DNA from: Candidatus Cottocaccamicrobium excrementipullorum | GTDB lineage: Bacteria > Bacillota > Clostridia > Lachnospirales > Lachnospiraceae | Assembly (NCBI GenBank): GCA_018713255.1 | Contig: DVFL01000039.1 | Span: 1-64,000, forward strand | Direction: 5' to 3' | Length of the DNA: 64,000 nucleotides | In this document: in pieces, positions 16,139 through 23,763 of the stretch | Position numbering within the stretch: position 1 is the stretch's first letter | Layout: every line of letters begins with the position of its first letter | Made by a program: the position numbers and the translations under genes | The notes under the pieces: generated by a model | The model's database searches: none | Seen by the model: the letters and a program-made list of their open reading frames with translations, nothing else | Told to the model about the DNA's origin: nothing

Positions 16139-17164
16139 TTGAAAAACAGTATGTCGCGGATGTTGGTTGAACTCGTTATTAAAAATGCATTAAAGAATAT
16201 AAAAGACAATCCGGAACGTGGGATCCGGAATTTAGCGGACATGGCGCTGCAGTTCTCAGAAGGCGGATTCCAGAAAAACTTCCTCACCGATATTCAGACC
16301 ATGCTCCAGAATGAAAACAGCGCCTATTATGAACTGGCCCGGAGAATCATTTCTTATACAGATACAGACCGGCTTTATACCTTTGGGATGAACGCAGGAT
16401 ATAACGGCTGTAACGCAGGAGCCCAATGTATCCGGGAAAATGAGATGAAGTTAAACTGCTTGATCCCATGGACAGTTATTTTCCAGATAGATTCAAAGCA
16501 TTTTGACGCAAACAGGCAGAGATATCAGGCAATCCTCGGTGAGGGAGAAAAACTGGGAATTTACGTATGGATGCTTTTTGCCATGAATCAGCCGCAGATG
16601 CTACTTTCCCTTGCAAGAGATTATCCGGACAGTGCTTTCTGTATCTTCTGCAGCTCAGATGACCTGAAGGATGATTTCCTGAATGAAGCAGCGGATCTCC
16701 ACAATATAATGCCCGTTGTCCTCTATGACAATAATATGGCAGATACGTGCCGTGTCCTTCAGGAAAGAGGATTTCTTTACTCTGCATGGTATCTATATGG
16801 ACAGACGGATACGGAACAGATCCTCAATGGAAATCTGTTTGAAAACATGCAGCAGCCTGACCCTGCTTTTGCTGTATTGGTTCCGAAACCGGGCTGCCCG
16901 GAAAAAGTGCATGAACTGGTATATCGGACCGTAAAAGAAATCCGCAGCAGCCAGACCTATCCTGCCATACCTTATGAATTACCCGGTGATAATAATCTGA
17001 TCAATTCCATCATATCGGATATTTCCAACGCTCCCTGTTCTATCTGTTTTGATGCAAACGGCAATCTGTGGGAGCAGTGCAGGAAAACAGAAGACTCCCG
17101 CCACAATCTGTTTCAGGACAATCTCCCCGAAATCCTCAGAAATGTCTGTCCAAAGAAAGCATAA
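16139..17164 (+). CDS. Radical SAM paralogue lacking the cluster motif (pseudoenzyme)
   Basis: 341 residues from a TTG start with GGAAGGAG upstream; an ATG lies four codons on. The first ~115 residues align with the neighbouring radical SAM protein: KDNPERGIRNLADMALQF against KDPDKNMLKIMDWADKF, and CLIPWTVIFQIDS against CNIPWAILLDPTS. At the positions of Cys120/124/127 this protein has His121, Asn125 and Arg128, and TGGEP is replaced. It keeps a C-terminal PCSICFDANGNLWEQC segment matching the partner's NANGDVDPC region. Inference: a catalytically dead partner or regulator. It cannot make the SAM-binding cluster in the usual way. It is divergent from the intact enzyme and convergent with a TetR gene, sharing a terminator. 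Confidence 0.75.
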   Translation: MKNSMSRMLVELVIKNALKNIKDNPERGIRNLADMALQFSEGGFQKNFLTDIQTMLQNENSAYYELARRIISYTDTDRLYTFGMNAGYNGCNAGAQCIRENEMKLNCLIPWTVIFQIDSKHFDANRQRYQAILGEGEKLGIYVWMLFAMNQPQMLLSLARDYPDSAFCIFCSSDDLKDDFLNEAADLHNIMPVVLYDNNMADTCRVLQERGFLYSAWYLYGQTDTEQILNGNLFENMQQPDPAFAVLVPKPGCPEKVHELVYRTVKEIRSSQTYPAIPYELPGDNNLINSIISDISNAPCSICFDANGNLWEQCRKTEDSRHNLFQDNLPEILRNVCPKKA

Positions 17165-17174
17165 GCAGTATAGT

Positions 17175-17213
17175 AACAAAACAGGGTGTTCCGGTGGCGC
17201 ACCCTGTTTTGTT
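17175..17213. terminator. Bidirectional terminator
   Basis: A perfect 14-base stem, AACAAAACAGGGTG (17175-17188) with CACCCTGTTTTGTT (17200-17213). It sits between the convergent paralogue and TetR genes and overlaps the TetR stop codon. Confidence 0.85.
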
Positions 17214-17775
17214 ATTTCGCCCGCTTCAGCTCCTTATGTACCGCATCTGCACTTTTCAGGACAATTTTCGTCAAACGGGAAACCAGTTCATTCGATGACA
17301 TGCAGTCTTTTTTTAACAGCCATCTCTTAAGCGTACAGGCAATCGCGTCGCTGAAGAAATCAAGTACAAAATCATCCTCTGCATCCTCTCCAATCAAATA
17401 TGCAAGCCGAAGCTTCAGAAAGGGCTTCATGTACTCTCTGAAATGCTCTGAAAATGAATTTTGCCCATGTATTTTAAATGCGCTATAATAAAAGTCCTTG
17501 TTTACATAGAAATAATCGCAGATTTCCCGGAACATTTCCAGATGCTGATCTAACGTCTCCGTACCGGAGAAATTTCGGTAGAATGATATAATCTCCGTGT
17601 CAAAGATCCAGTTAAGCAGATCGTATTTGTCCTTAAAATGATAGTAAAAGCTCTTACGGTTCATGCTGCACCGCTCACAAATCTGTGCTACCTGGATCTT
17701 ATCAAAAGGTTCTTCTTTCATAAGTTCTTTCAATGCAGAGGCCAGCGCTCGTTTTGTAAGATTGGAATCTGCCAT
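17212..17775 (-). CDS. TetR/AcrR family regulator
   Basis: 187 residues. The helix-turn-helix is in the first 50 residues: ALKELMKEEPFDKIQVAQIC then CSMNRKSFYYHFKDKYDLL. The C-terminal domain resembles the DhaS-type TetR group (LAYLIGEDAEDDFVLDFFSD, LKRWLLKKDCMSSNELVSRL). It would bind an operator as a dimer and respond to a small ligand. It is convergent with the cluster-less radical SAM paralogue and shares its terminator. Its own promoter contains ACAAGTGTTGT, similar to the sequence in the radical SAM intergenic region, so self-control and control of that pair are plausible. Confidence 0.87.
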   Translation of the reverse strand: MADSNLTKRALASALKELMKEEPFDKIQVAQICERCSMNRKSFYYHFKDKYDLLNWIFDTEIISFYRNFSGTETLDQHLEMFREICDYFYVNKDFYYSAFKIHGQNSFSEHFREYMKPFLKLRLAYLIGEDAEDDFVLDFFSDAIACTLKRWLLKKDCMSSNELVSRLTKIVLKSADAVHKELKRAK

Positions 17776-17863
17776 GATGTTCCCCTTTCTGCAGTCAGCT
17801 TAATATCCAAAGGCATGCCGGAAAGCATCCGCTCCTATCTGCATCGCATCCGATTTTATACAG

Positions 17864-17893
17864 ATTCTATCACAACACTTGTAGCATTAGCAA
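17864..17893 (-). promoter_or_regulatory. Promoter and operator half-site of the first TetR gene
   Basis: Minus strand TTGCTA (17888-17893), 18-base spacer, TAGAAT (17864-17869). The spacer contains ACAAGTGTTGT (17872-17882), an operator-like repeat (ACAA-GTG-TTGT). Confidence 0.55.
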
Positions 17894-17983
17894 CAATCAG
17901 TTTATTTAAATAAGTTGTAAAAGCAACATGTCAGTTTATATTGTTTCATTTAGGGTGCCCGCTGCAACGTCATGCAATTTATC

Positions 17984-18012
17984 TTGACAAACCGCTGGGA
18001 TCCTATTATGAT
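17984..18012 (+). promoter_or_regulatory. Strong promoter of the second TetR gene
   Basis: TTGACA (17984-17989), 17-base spacer, TATGAT (18007-18012). Confidence 0.75.
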
Positions 18013-18025
18013 TGCAGTGTAACAT

Positions 18026-18043
18026 GTGTTGTATTTACAACAC
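18026..18043. promoter_or_regulatory. TetR-type operator
   Basis: Perfect inverted repeat GTGTTGT-ATTT-ACAACAC placed just downstream of the expected transcription start, a classic position for repression by the TetR protein encoded next. Confidence 0.7.
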
Positions 18044-18099
18044 TTATTGTAATAATCAATTATATTTTTTTATTTTTCTAAAAAAGGAAGTCTCAAATT

Positions 18100-18630
18100 T
18101 TGAAAGATAATCAAAGAATAATCATCACAAAACGGATGCTAAAAGAAGGGCTGCTCCGCCTTTTAAAGAAAAAGCCACTTGATAAGATCAATATTGTAGA
18201 ACTCTGCAGCGAGGCCGGTATTAACCGAACAACTTTTTACCGTTATTATGAGCTTCCCAAGGATATTCTGAATGAGATGCAGAGCGAATTCATCGAAGAA
18301 ATGCGGGAATCCCTGGAAAAACCTCTGACGGAAAATGACCTTGAACAGATCCTTATTTATTTACAGGAACATTCGGATCTTGTAACTCTTTTTATCCGCT
18401 ATAATTCAGATAAAGAATGGACAGATATGTTCCGAACCCTTCATCAGAATATCTGCGATGCCCGAATCCTGAACTGTCTCGATCCGGAAAGCCAGCAGTT
18501 ATTTTACACTTTTCTGGCTGGCGGTACATACTTTCTCCTCCGTCAGTGGCTGATTGACGGAATAGACAAAACTCCAAAAGAGGTTGCCGAAATCATCCTT
18601 AATGTTATAAATAAAAAAGCAGTATTTTAA
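18100..18630 (+). CDS. TetR/AcrR family regulator
   Basis: 176 residues from a TTG start with AAAAAGGAAG upstream. The DNA-binding domain reads LLRLLKKKPLDKINIVELCS then EAGINRTTFYRYYELPKDIL, a TetR helix-turn-helix with the usual TFYRYY recognition end. The C-terminus (TFLAGGTYFLLRQWLIDGID) matches the DhaS-type ligand domain also seen in the TetR gene at 17212. The two proteins are related paralogues. It has its own strong promoter and a perfect operator-like palindrome, so it probably represses itself. No obvious export or enzyme gene follows; the next gene is convergent. Confidence 0.87.
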   Translation: MKDNQRIIITKRMLKEGLLRLLKKKPLDKINIVELCSEAGINRTTFYRYYELPKDILNEMQSEFIEEMRESLEKPLTENDLEQILIYLQEHSDLVTLFIRYNSDKEWTDMFRTLHQNICDARILNCLDPESQQLFYTFLAGGTYFLLRQWLIDGIDKTPKEVAEIILNVINKKAVF

Positions 18631-18725
18631 ATTCTTTAAATATCCGGTTGATTAAAATGGCGGTATTCCCGTCTTTCCGTGCGCTGCTGTTGATTGCTAA
18701 AACTTTCATTGCCGGCTTCTCCTTT

Positions 18726-19763
18726 TTAATACCAGTCGTGCTTTTCATCCCGGTTCAGCACGGCAATCTGCGTCATTTCCTCGTCCGTCAGCTCGAAGCC
18801 AAACAGGTCAAGGTTTTCCCGGATGTGGTCGGGATTGCTGGAGCCGGGAATGACAACCACGCCCCGCTGAAGATTCCACCGCAAAATCACCTGGGCGGAG
18901 GTGACGCCGTGATTTTCCGCTATAGTGGAGATGGTGTCATCTCCCAGCAGTTCCGAGGTGTGACCTCGGCCGCCGAAGGGATACCAGCCCTGCACCGTGA
19001 TGCCCAGTTTCTGAACATATGGCACTACATCCGGCTCCTGATAATAGGGATGAATTTCGTTCTGTACCAAAGCGGGGGTAATGTTCACCTGCGGCAGAAA
19101 CTCTTCCAGTTCCTCGATGTACCAGTTGGAAAGACCAATGGAATGGATTTTTCCATCCGCTGCTGCCTGCTCCATCGCAAGGTAGGCTTCCACATCTCCG
19201 GCGCCGGGGTGGTGAAGCAGCATCATGTCGATGTAGCCGATGTCGAGGGTATCCAGCGCCAGCTGGATGGCAGCCTCTGGATCGTCAAACTGGCTGGGGT
19301 AGAGTTTGGTGATGACAAAGATTTCCTCACGGGGTACATCGCTGTCCCGGATGGCCCGGCCCACAGCAGCTTCGTTGTGATACATATAGGCCGTGTCGAT
19401 GAGCCGGCCTCCCGCTTCCAATAGAGCCGTGACGGAATTGTAGCACTCCTCATCACTGAGGGAGTAGGTGCCCAGGCCCATGATGGGCATTTCATAGCCG
19501 CTGTTCAGTGTGACCGTGGCTGTTTCAAAATTGAAATGGCCCGGATTCACCGTAGTAGAATTCTTTTCCCCCTCTGAGGCGGGCATGATGCTTTCCGCAG
19601 CAGGTTCACTGGACAATGTCTCGCCTGCCCCGCTCTCAGCAGGAGCCGAAGACGCAGCACTTTCGCCGGCGGCAGATGTATCCTGCGTTGTTTGAGCTTG
19701 ACCGCAGGCAGTCATACCCAGCAGAAATAGAAACGTCAGTGTCGATGCTAACATTAGCTTCAT
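18726..19763 (-). CDS. Aldo/keto reductase lipoprotein
   Basis: 345 residues. The N-terminus [20 protein letters not shown] is a lipoprotein signal with the lipidated Cys at residue 20, followed by a ~50-residue Ser/Ala/Glu linker. The AKR domain (from about 80, [20 protein letters not shown]) has the full tetrad: Asp and Tyr in [11 protein letters not shown], Lys in VITKLYP, His in [10 protein letters not shown], and later the NADPH-type [14 protein letters not shown]. AKRs normally work in the cytoplasm with NAD(P)H, so an exported form is odd. Its ATG overlaps the acetyltransferase stop (ATGA). The divergent LysR gene probably controls both. The stop faces the TetR gene with 95 bases between. 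Confidence 0.87.
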   Translation of the reverse strand: MKLMLASTLTFLFLLGMTACGQAQTTQDTSAAGESAASSAPAESGAGETLSSEPAAESIMPASEGEKNSTTVNPGHFNFETATVTLNSGYEMPIMGLGTYSLSDEECYNSVTALLEAGGRLIDTAYMYHNEAAVGRAIRDSDVPREEIFVITKLYPSQFDDPEAAIQLALDTLDIGYIDMMLLHHPGAGDVEAYLAMEQAAADGKIHSIGLSNWYIEELEEFLPQVNITPALVQNEIHPYYQEPDVVPYVQKLGITVQGWYPFGGRGHTSELLGDDTISTIAENHGVTSAQVILRWNLQRGVVVIPGSSNPDHIRENLDLFGFELTDEEMTQIAVLNRDEKHDWY

Positions 19764-20332
19764 TCATTTGCTCCCTCTCTGGATGAAATCCTTTTGATGA
19801 TTTTTGCCGGAACACCGCCCACCACCGCCATAGGCGGCACATCTTTTGTTACCACCGCTCCGGCAGCCACAATGGCGCCGTCGCCGATGGTTACGCCTGG
19901 GGTGACTGTTGCGTTTGCCCCGATCCACACATTCTTGCCGATCACGATCGGGGCCGGATTGGTGTGCTGGCGGCGCTCTGGATCTATCTCGTGGTTAAGA
20001 GTCGCCAGTACAACATTGTGGCCAATAAGAGTGCCGTCTCCAATCGTAATGCCGCCCTGGTCCTGAAAGTGGCAGCTTGTGTTGAGGAACACATTTTTCC
20101 CGGTGGTGATGTTCTGCCCATAATCGGTATAAAACGGCGGGAACAGACAGAATCCTTCGCCCACAGGCTTACCGATCAGTTCCGAAAATAGGCGGTTCAC
20201 TTCCTCCGGCTCATGGTATCGGAAATTCAATTCCGTGGTGAGCCGTATGGCCCTTTGAGCGGCAGCACGCTGATATTGATAAACAGGAAGACCCATCTCA
20301 GCGGCCCGTTTCTCAATTTCTTCATATCCCAA
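19760..20332 (-). CDS. Maltose/galactoside O-acetyltransferase-type protein
   Basis: About 190 residues. The start is set at the TTG at 20332 because GGGAGG stands eight bases upstream; a GTG at 20341 overlaps that site. The left-handed beta-helix hexapeptide repeats run from about residue 70 to the end ([54 protein letters not shown]), with the active His in TLNHEIDP. The family moves acetyl groups from acetyl-CoA to sugars in the cytoplasm. The stop overlaps the start of the AKR lipoprotein gene, so the two are translationally coupled. A TTTACA-N17-TATAAT promoter is upstream. Confidence 0.87.
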   Translation of the reverse strand: MGYEEIEKRAAEMGLPVYQYQRAAAQRAIRLTTELNFRYHEPEEVNRLFSELIGKPVGEGFCLFPPFYTDYGQNITTGKNVFLNTSCHFQDQGGITIGDGTLIGHNVVLATLNHEIDPERRQHTNPAPIVIGKNVWIGANATVTPGVTIGDGAIVAAGAVVTKDVPPMAVVGGVPAKIIKRISSREGANE

Positions 20333-20383
20333 TGCAAACACCTCCCTTCAATACCAGCCAAATAGTGATCGTCCCCTGGTCTA

Positions 20384-20412
20384 ATTATAGGGACTCCAGG
20401 CAGCGATGTAAA
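20384..20412 (-). promoter_or_regulatory. Promoter of the acetyltransferase/AKR operon
   Basis: Minus strand TTTACA (20407-20412), 17-base spacer, TATAAT (20384-20389). Confidence 0.75.
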
Positions 20413-20439
20413 ATATTTGATTTCTATTCCAAACTATTC

Positions 20440-20469
20440 TTGATATGAATATCTGACGTATGCTATACT
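20440..20469 (+). promoter_or_regulatory. Promoter of the LysR gene
   Basis: TTGATA (20440-20445), 18-base spacer, TATACT (20464-20469). It is back-to-back with the operon promoter; the AT-rich stretch 20410-20450 is a likely LysR binding region. Confidence 0.6.
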
Positions 20470-20502
20470 GATTTTAATCCAAGCTGAAAAAGGAGACATA
20501 AA

Positions 20503-21378
20503 ATGGAACTGCGTGTATTGCGTTATTTTTTAGAGATCGCAAGAGAGGGCAATATGACCCACGCTGCCCAGCGACTTCACATTTCACAGCCCACATTGTC
20601 GCGCCAGATCAAAGAACTGGAAGAAGAACTGGGAAAGAAGCTCTTCATCCGCAGCAATTACAGCATGAACTTGACAGAAGAGGGGATGCTCCTTCGAAAA
20701 CGTGCGGAAGATATTTTGGAAATGACGGATAAAACACTTGCAGAATTTAAGTCTCTGGATGAAATAAACGGTGGGGATATTCATATCGGATGCGCGGAAT
20801 CCAACGGAATAGCGTCTTTTATACAAGTCATTCAGAAACTAAAGGAAAAATATCCCCGTATCCGTTACCACTTTTACAGCAGCGGCACGGATGCTGCAAA
20901 TGAGAGGCTGGATCAGGGACTGTTAGATTTTGCAATTATTGTTCAGGAAGTGGATCTGTCAAAGTATAATTATCTGCAGATTCCTGCGTCAGATCAGTGG
21001 GGACTCATTATGAGAAAAGACAGCCCACTTGCGGAACATTCCTGCATCCATCTGAACGATTTAATAGATGTTCCCCTCATCCTTTCCCGTCAGGCTATGG
21101 GAGAAGAAATGCCGAAATGGTTTGGAGAAACACAGGATAAACTAAATGTAGTAGCAACCTATGATTTGTTGTTCAATGCTTCTGTCATGGTGCGTGAAGG
21201 GTTCGGATATGTGCTTGGCTTTGACGGACTGGTCTACACTGGATCAGACAGCGACCTTTGCTTTCGCCCTTTAGAGCCAGCACTCACATCGCCTATGTAT
21301 ATTATCTGGAAGAAGTACCAGGTGTTCAGCCCTGTGGCTTCGTTGCTGCTTGATGAATTAAAAAAGATTTTTGGATAA
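20503..21378 (+). CDS. LysR family transcriptional regulator
   Basis: 291 residues, normal for the family. The winged helix is at the N-terminus (MELRVLRYFLEIAREGNMTH, AAQRLHISQPTLSRQIKELE, EELGKKLFIRSNYSMNLTEE), followed by a linker helix and a periplasmic-binding-like effector domain. AAGGAG precedes the ATG. It is divergent from the acetyltransferase/AKR lipoprotein operon with a 170-base shared control region, the standard arrangement for a LysR activator and its target. The effector is unknown. It is followed by a tRNA gene on the other strand. Confidence 0.9.
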   Translation: MELRVLRYFLEIAREGNMTHAAQRLHISQPTLSRQIKELEEELGKKLFIRSNYSMNLTEEGMLLRKRAEDILEMTDKTLAEFKSLDEINGGDIHIGCAESNGIASFIQVIQKLKEKYPRIRYHFYSSGTDAANERLDQGLLDFAIIVQEVDLSKYNYLQIPASDQWGLIMRKDSPLAEHSCIHLNDLIDVPLILSRQAMGEEMPKWFGETQDKLNVVATYDLLFNASVMVREGFGYVLGFDGLVYTGSDSDLCFRPLEPALTSPMYIIWKKYQVFSPVASLLLDELKKIFG

Positions 21379-21506
21379 ACGGTATTACAGTCCTTGTTTC
21401 CTTACGGTAAACGCAAATGGAAATAATCACCATAAGCGTTTCCGTAATCCAAAAATGCATTCTCACTCAACTGCTCTGTTCTTTCTGTACATCAACGCAA
21501 ACACAA

Positions 21507-21547
21507 AAAAGGACAAAAACCATATCTCACAAGGTTTCTGTCCTTCT
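21507..21547 (-). terminator. Terminator of tRNA-Thr (left copy)
   Basis: AAGGACAAAAACC (21511-21523) pairs with GGTTTCTGTCCTT (21535-21547) with one mismatch; the minus strand continues in a T run. Confidence 0.7.
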
Positions 21548-21552
21548 TATCC

Positions 21553-21625
21553 AGCTGCTGACGGGAATCGGACCCGTGACCTCCGCACTACCAATGCGAC
21601 GCTCTACCGACTGAGCCACAGCAGC
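21553..21625 (-). tRNA. tRNA-Thr (GGT), left copy
   Basis: Minus strand folds as a full cloverleaf: acceptor GCTGCTG/CAGCAGC, D arm GCTC...GAGC, anticodon stem TCGCA/TGCGG with loop TTGGTAG (anticodon GGT), T arm ACGGG...CCCGT. CCA is not encoded. The 72-base body is identical to the copy at 25857, and 22 of 24 bases upstream also match. Confidence 0.97.
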
Positions 21626-21674
21626 ATCTTATATTTTCTGCCTGAGAAGCGTTTCCGTTTCACAAGCCTTAGAT

Positions 21675-21703
21675 ATATTATCACGAGTCCTATCGTTTGT
21701 CAA
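21675..21703 (-). promoter_or_regulatory. Promoter of tRNA-Thr (left copy)
   Basis: Minus strand TTGACA (21698-21703), 17-base spacer, TAATAT (21675-21680). Confidence 0.75.
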
Positions 21704-21747
21704 CAAGATTTTTATTTTTTTCTTCCTTCCTTTTCCCTTATGCTGTT

Positions 21748-21806
21748 TTTACAAACAATTTACGTCTTGTTTACGCAAGATATACAATATTTACATTTCA
21801 TTTACG
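21748..21806 (+). promoter_or_regulatory. Six TTTAC(A/G) direct repeats, Pho-box-like
   Basis: Hexamers at 21748 (TTTACA), 21759 (TTTACG), 21770 (TTTACG), 21781 (TATACA), 21790 (TTTACA) and 21801 (TTTACG). The spacing is 11 bases except one step of 9. Eleven-base-spaced TT(A/T)ACA repeats are the known binding layout of PhoP/PhoB in Firmicutes. The next gene is a secreted phosphatase. Inference: phosphate-starvation activation. Confidence 0.65.
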
Positions 21807-21877
21807 CAAAATATGCATAGTTTTTTACCTGTTTTTGCTGATAAAATATTCTTATCACAATTAGAGGAGGAAAACGT

Positions 21878-23644
21878 ATGAAATGTTCTAAACTCGTTAA
21901 GCAAGCCGGCGCCATCGGCGCAGCTCTGGTAATGACCGCCAGCCCTTGTCTGGCCGCTACCGCTGATCCCTCTGCCATTGAGCCTGTTCCAGGTCCTCAC
22001 GGATATTTTGTAGATACCTACAAAACTAACAGCTCAGACAATATGACTCCGGAATCTAACGCAGTAATCGGTGTGCTCTCTCCCTTCTTAAGCATCTGGG
22101 CTCCCGGCGACAGCTGGAACAACGGACAGAAGCTTGGAGAAGCAGGAAATCTTCTGCTGGATCAAAACATTCAAATCTGCATTAATATGACGAACAGCCG
22201 CACCGAAGAGCAGGCTCTTACCGCCTACCTTACGGACCGGAGAAATCAGAACTGGTCCGCCCTGGACGGTCTTGGCCCTTATGAAACAGCGTTTAAGCAG
22301 CTTTCCAATGCAGGCACTTCTCTTCCGGCCGAAATTCCTGCCGATGCCGAAACGAAAAAATACAGCGATAAGGGAAATGCCAACGGCAACTGGGCAGATA
22401 CGGATTCTGCGCTGGGCAGCATGGTAGAGCTGGTAAATACCGTCCGCGGACCTCACGCCAGCGGAAATCCGGCAAAAATCTATTTTCAATACATGCGCCC
22501 CTTCCGCTGGAGCAGCGAAGTAAATCTTCTGCCTGCCCTTAAGCCCTGCGCTTCTGACCCTATGACCGACGGCGGCTTCCCCAGCGGACATACCAACGCC
22601 GGCTATTTAGCTTCCCTTGCTTTGGCTTACGCCGTTCCGGAACGATTCCAGCAGCTTTTAGCCAACGCATCTGAAATTGGAAATTACCGGATTATCGCCG
22701 GCATGCATTCTCCCATGGATGTAATGGGCGGCCGCACTATGGCTACCGCTCTTGCCGCAGCTGCGTTAAATGACCCGGAAAATGCAGAATTAAAGGCCAG
22801 CGCCCGCAGCCAGGCCCAAAGCATTCTGCTGCAGAATCCCGGCCAGCTGGAAACCATGTATTTTGAAAATGATGGAAACAACGCAAAAATGTATCACGAC
22901 CGTCTTACCTACAATCTGCCTCAGACGGGAGACACCACCAAGCCGATGACCGTTCCGAAAGGAGCTGAAGTGCTTCTGGAAACCCGCTTCCCTTACCTTG
23001 ATGCAGATCAGAGAAGATGGGTGCTCTATTCCACTGGACTTCCCTCTGGCTACGTTTTCCTGGATGATGCAGAAGGCTGGGGACGGCTGGATCTGTATTC
23101 CGCAGCCAACGGCTACGGCGCCTTTAATGTGGACATCACCGCTTCCATGGACGCTTCCCAGGGCGGATTTAACGCTTATGATGAGTGGAGCAATGATATT
23201 TACGGAGAAGGCTGCATTACCAAGGAAGGCACCGGCACCCTGGTTCTTTCTGGAGACAACAGCTATACCGGCGGCGTTCACGTAAATGGCGGAACCTTTA
23301 CCGCTGCTTCCTCCTACGCTTTTGGATACAGCTCTGTAGATAACCATGCCTCCATCAGCGAAACCGTTACCGGCCCTGTTGTCATCTGCGGCGATTATGA
23401 GCAGACCCAGGATGGAACCTTGAATCTGGACATTAACAGTCCTGAAGATACTCTGGAAATCGGAGGCGATGCTTCCTTAAGCGGAATTCTGAATGTTGAT
23501 TTTACCGACTATCCAAATCCAGAACCTGGAATGGTACTGATTTCCGCCGACCAGATCACCGGAAACTTTTCTTCTGTTCAGGCCACTGGTCTTGACGCCA
23601 ACCGCAGCATTGCCCTGACGGCAGAAGGCGTTGTGGTTCAGTAA
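21878..23644 (+). CDS. Secreted PAP2-family acid phosphatase with autotransporter-type beta repeat
   Basis: 588 residues with AGAGGAGG upstream of the ATG. A signal peptide spans about residues 1-26 (cleavage near CLAATA). The three phosphatase motifs are complete: K200-x6-R207-P208, PSGHT at 235-239, and the YRIIAGMHSPMDVMGG block at 270-285. They define a vanadium-haloperoxidase/class A acid phosphatase site acting outside the cell. Residues 448-473 (GTGTLVLSGDNSYTGGVHVN) match the passenger-associated beta-strand repeat typical of Gram-negative autotransporters, unexpected here since no beta-barrel follows. The tail ends without an LPxTG anchor. Upstream Pho-box-like repeats suggest induction by phosphate limitation. 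It shares a terminator with the convergent MATE gene. Confidence 0.88.
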   Translation: MKCSKLVKQAGAIGAALVMTASPCLAATADPSAIEPVPGPHGYFVDTYKTNSSDNMTPESNAVIGVLSPFLSIWAPGDSWNNGQKLGEAGNLLLDQNIQICINMTNSRTEEQALTAYLTDRRNQNWSALDGLGPYETAFKQLSNAGTSLPAEIPADAETKKYSDKGNANGNWADTDSALGSMVELVNTVRGPHASGNPAKIYFQYMRPFRWSSEVNLLPALKPCASDPMTDGGFPSGHTNAGYLASLALAYAVPERFQQLLANASEIGNYRIIAGMHSPMDVMGGRTMATALAAAALNDPENAELKASARSQAQSILLQNPGQLETMYFENDGNNAKMYHDRLTYNLPQTGDTTKPMTVPKGAEVLLETRFPYLDADQRRWVLYSTGLPSGYVFLDDAEGWGRLDLYSAANGYGAFNVDITASMDASQGGFNAYDEWSNDIYGEGCITKEGTGTLVLSGDNSYTGGVHVNGGTFTAASSYAFGYSSVDNHASISETVTGPVVICGDYEQTQDGTLNLDINSPEDTLEIGGDASLSGILNVDFTDYPNPEPGMVLISADQITGNFSSVQATGLDANRSIALTAEGVVVQ

Positions 23645-23704
23645 ATCATCTATGATACGGAAAAGGGATGGGGTTCAAGAATAAATCGTCCATATTCCTT
23701 AACG

Positions 23705-23742
23705 AAAAGGCTGCTGCAGAAAACAAACTGCAGCAGCCTTTT
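23705..23742. terminator. Bidirectional terminator
   Basis: Perfect 15-base stem AAAAGGCTGCTGCAG (23705-23719) with CTGCAGCAGCCTTTT (23728-23742), between convergent phosphatase and MATE genes. Confidence 0.88.
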
Positions 23743-23763
23743 CATTTCTTCCTTTCCCCATCT

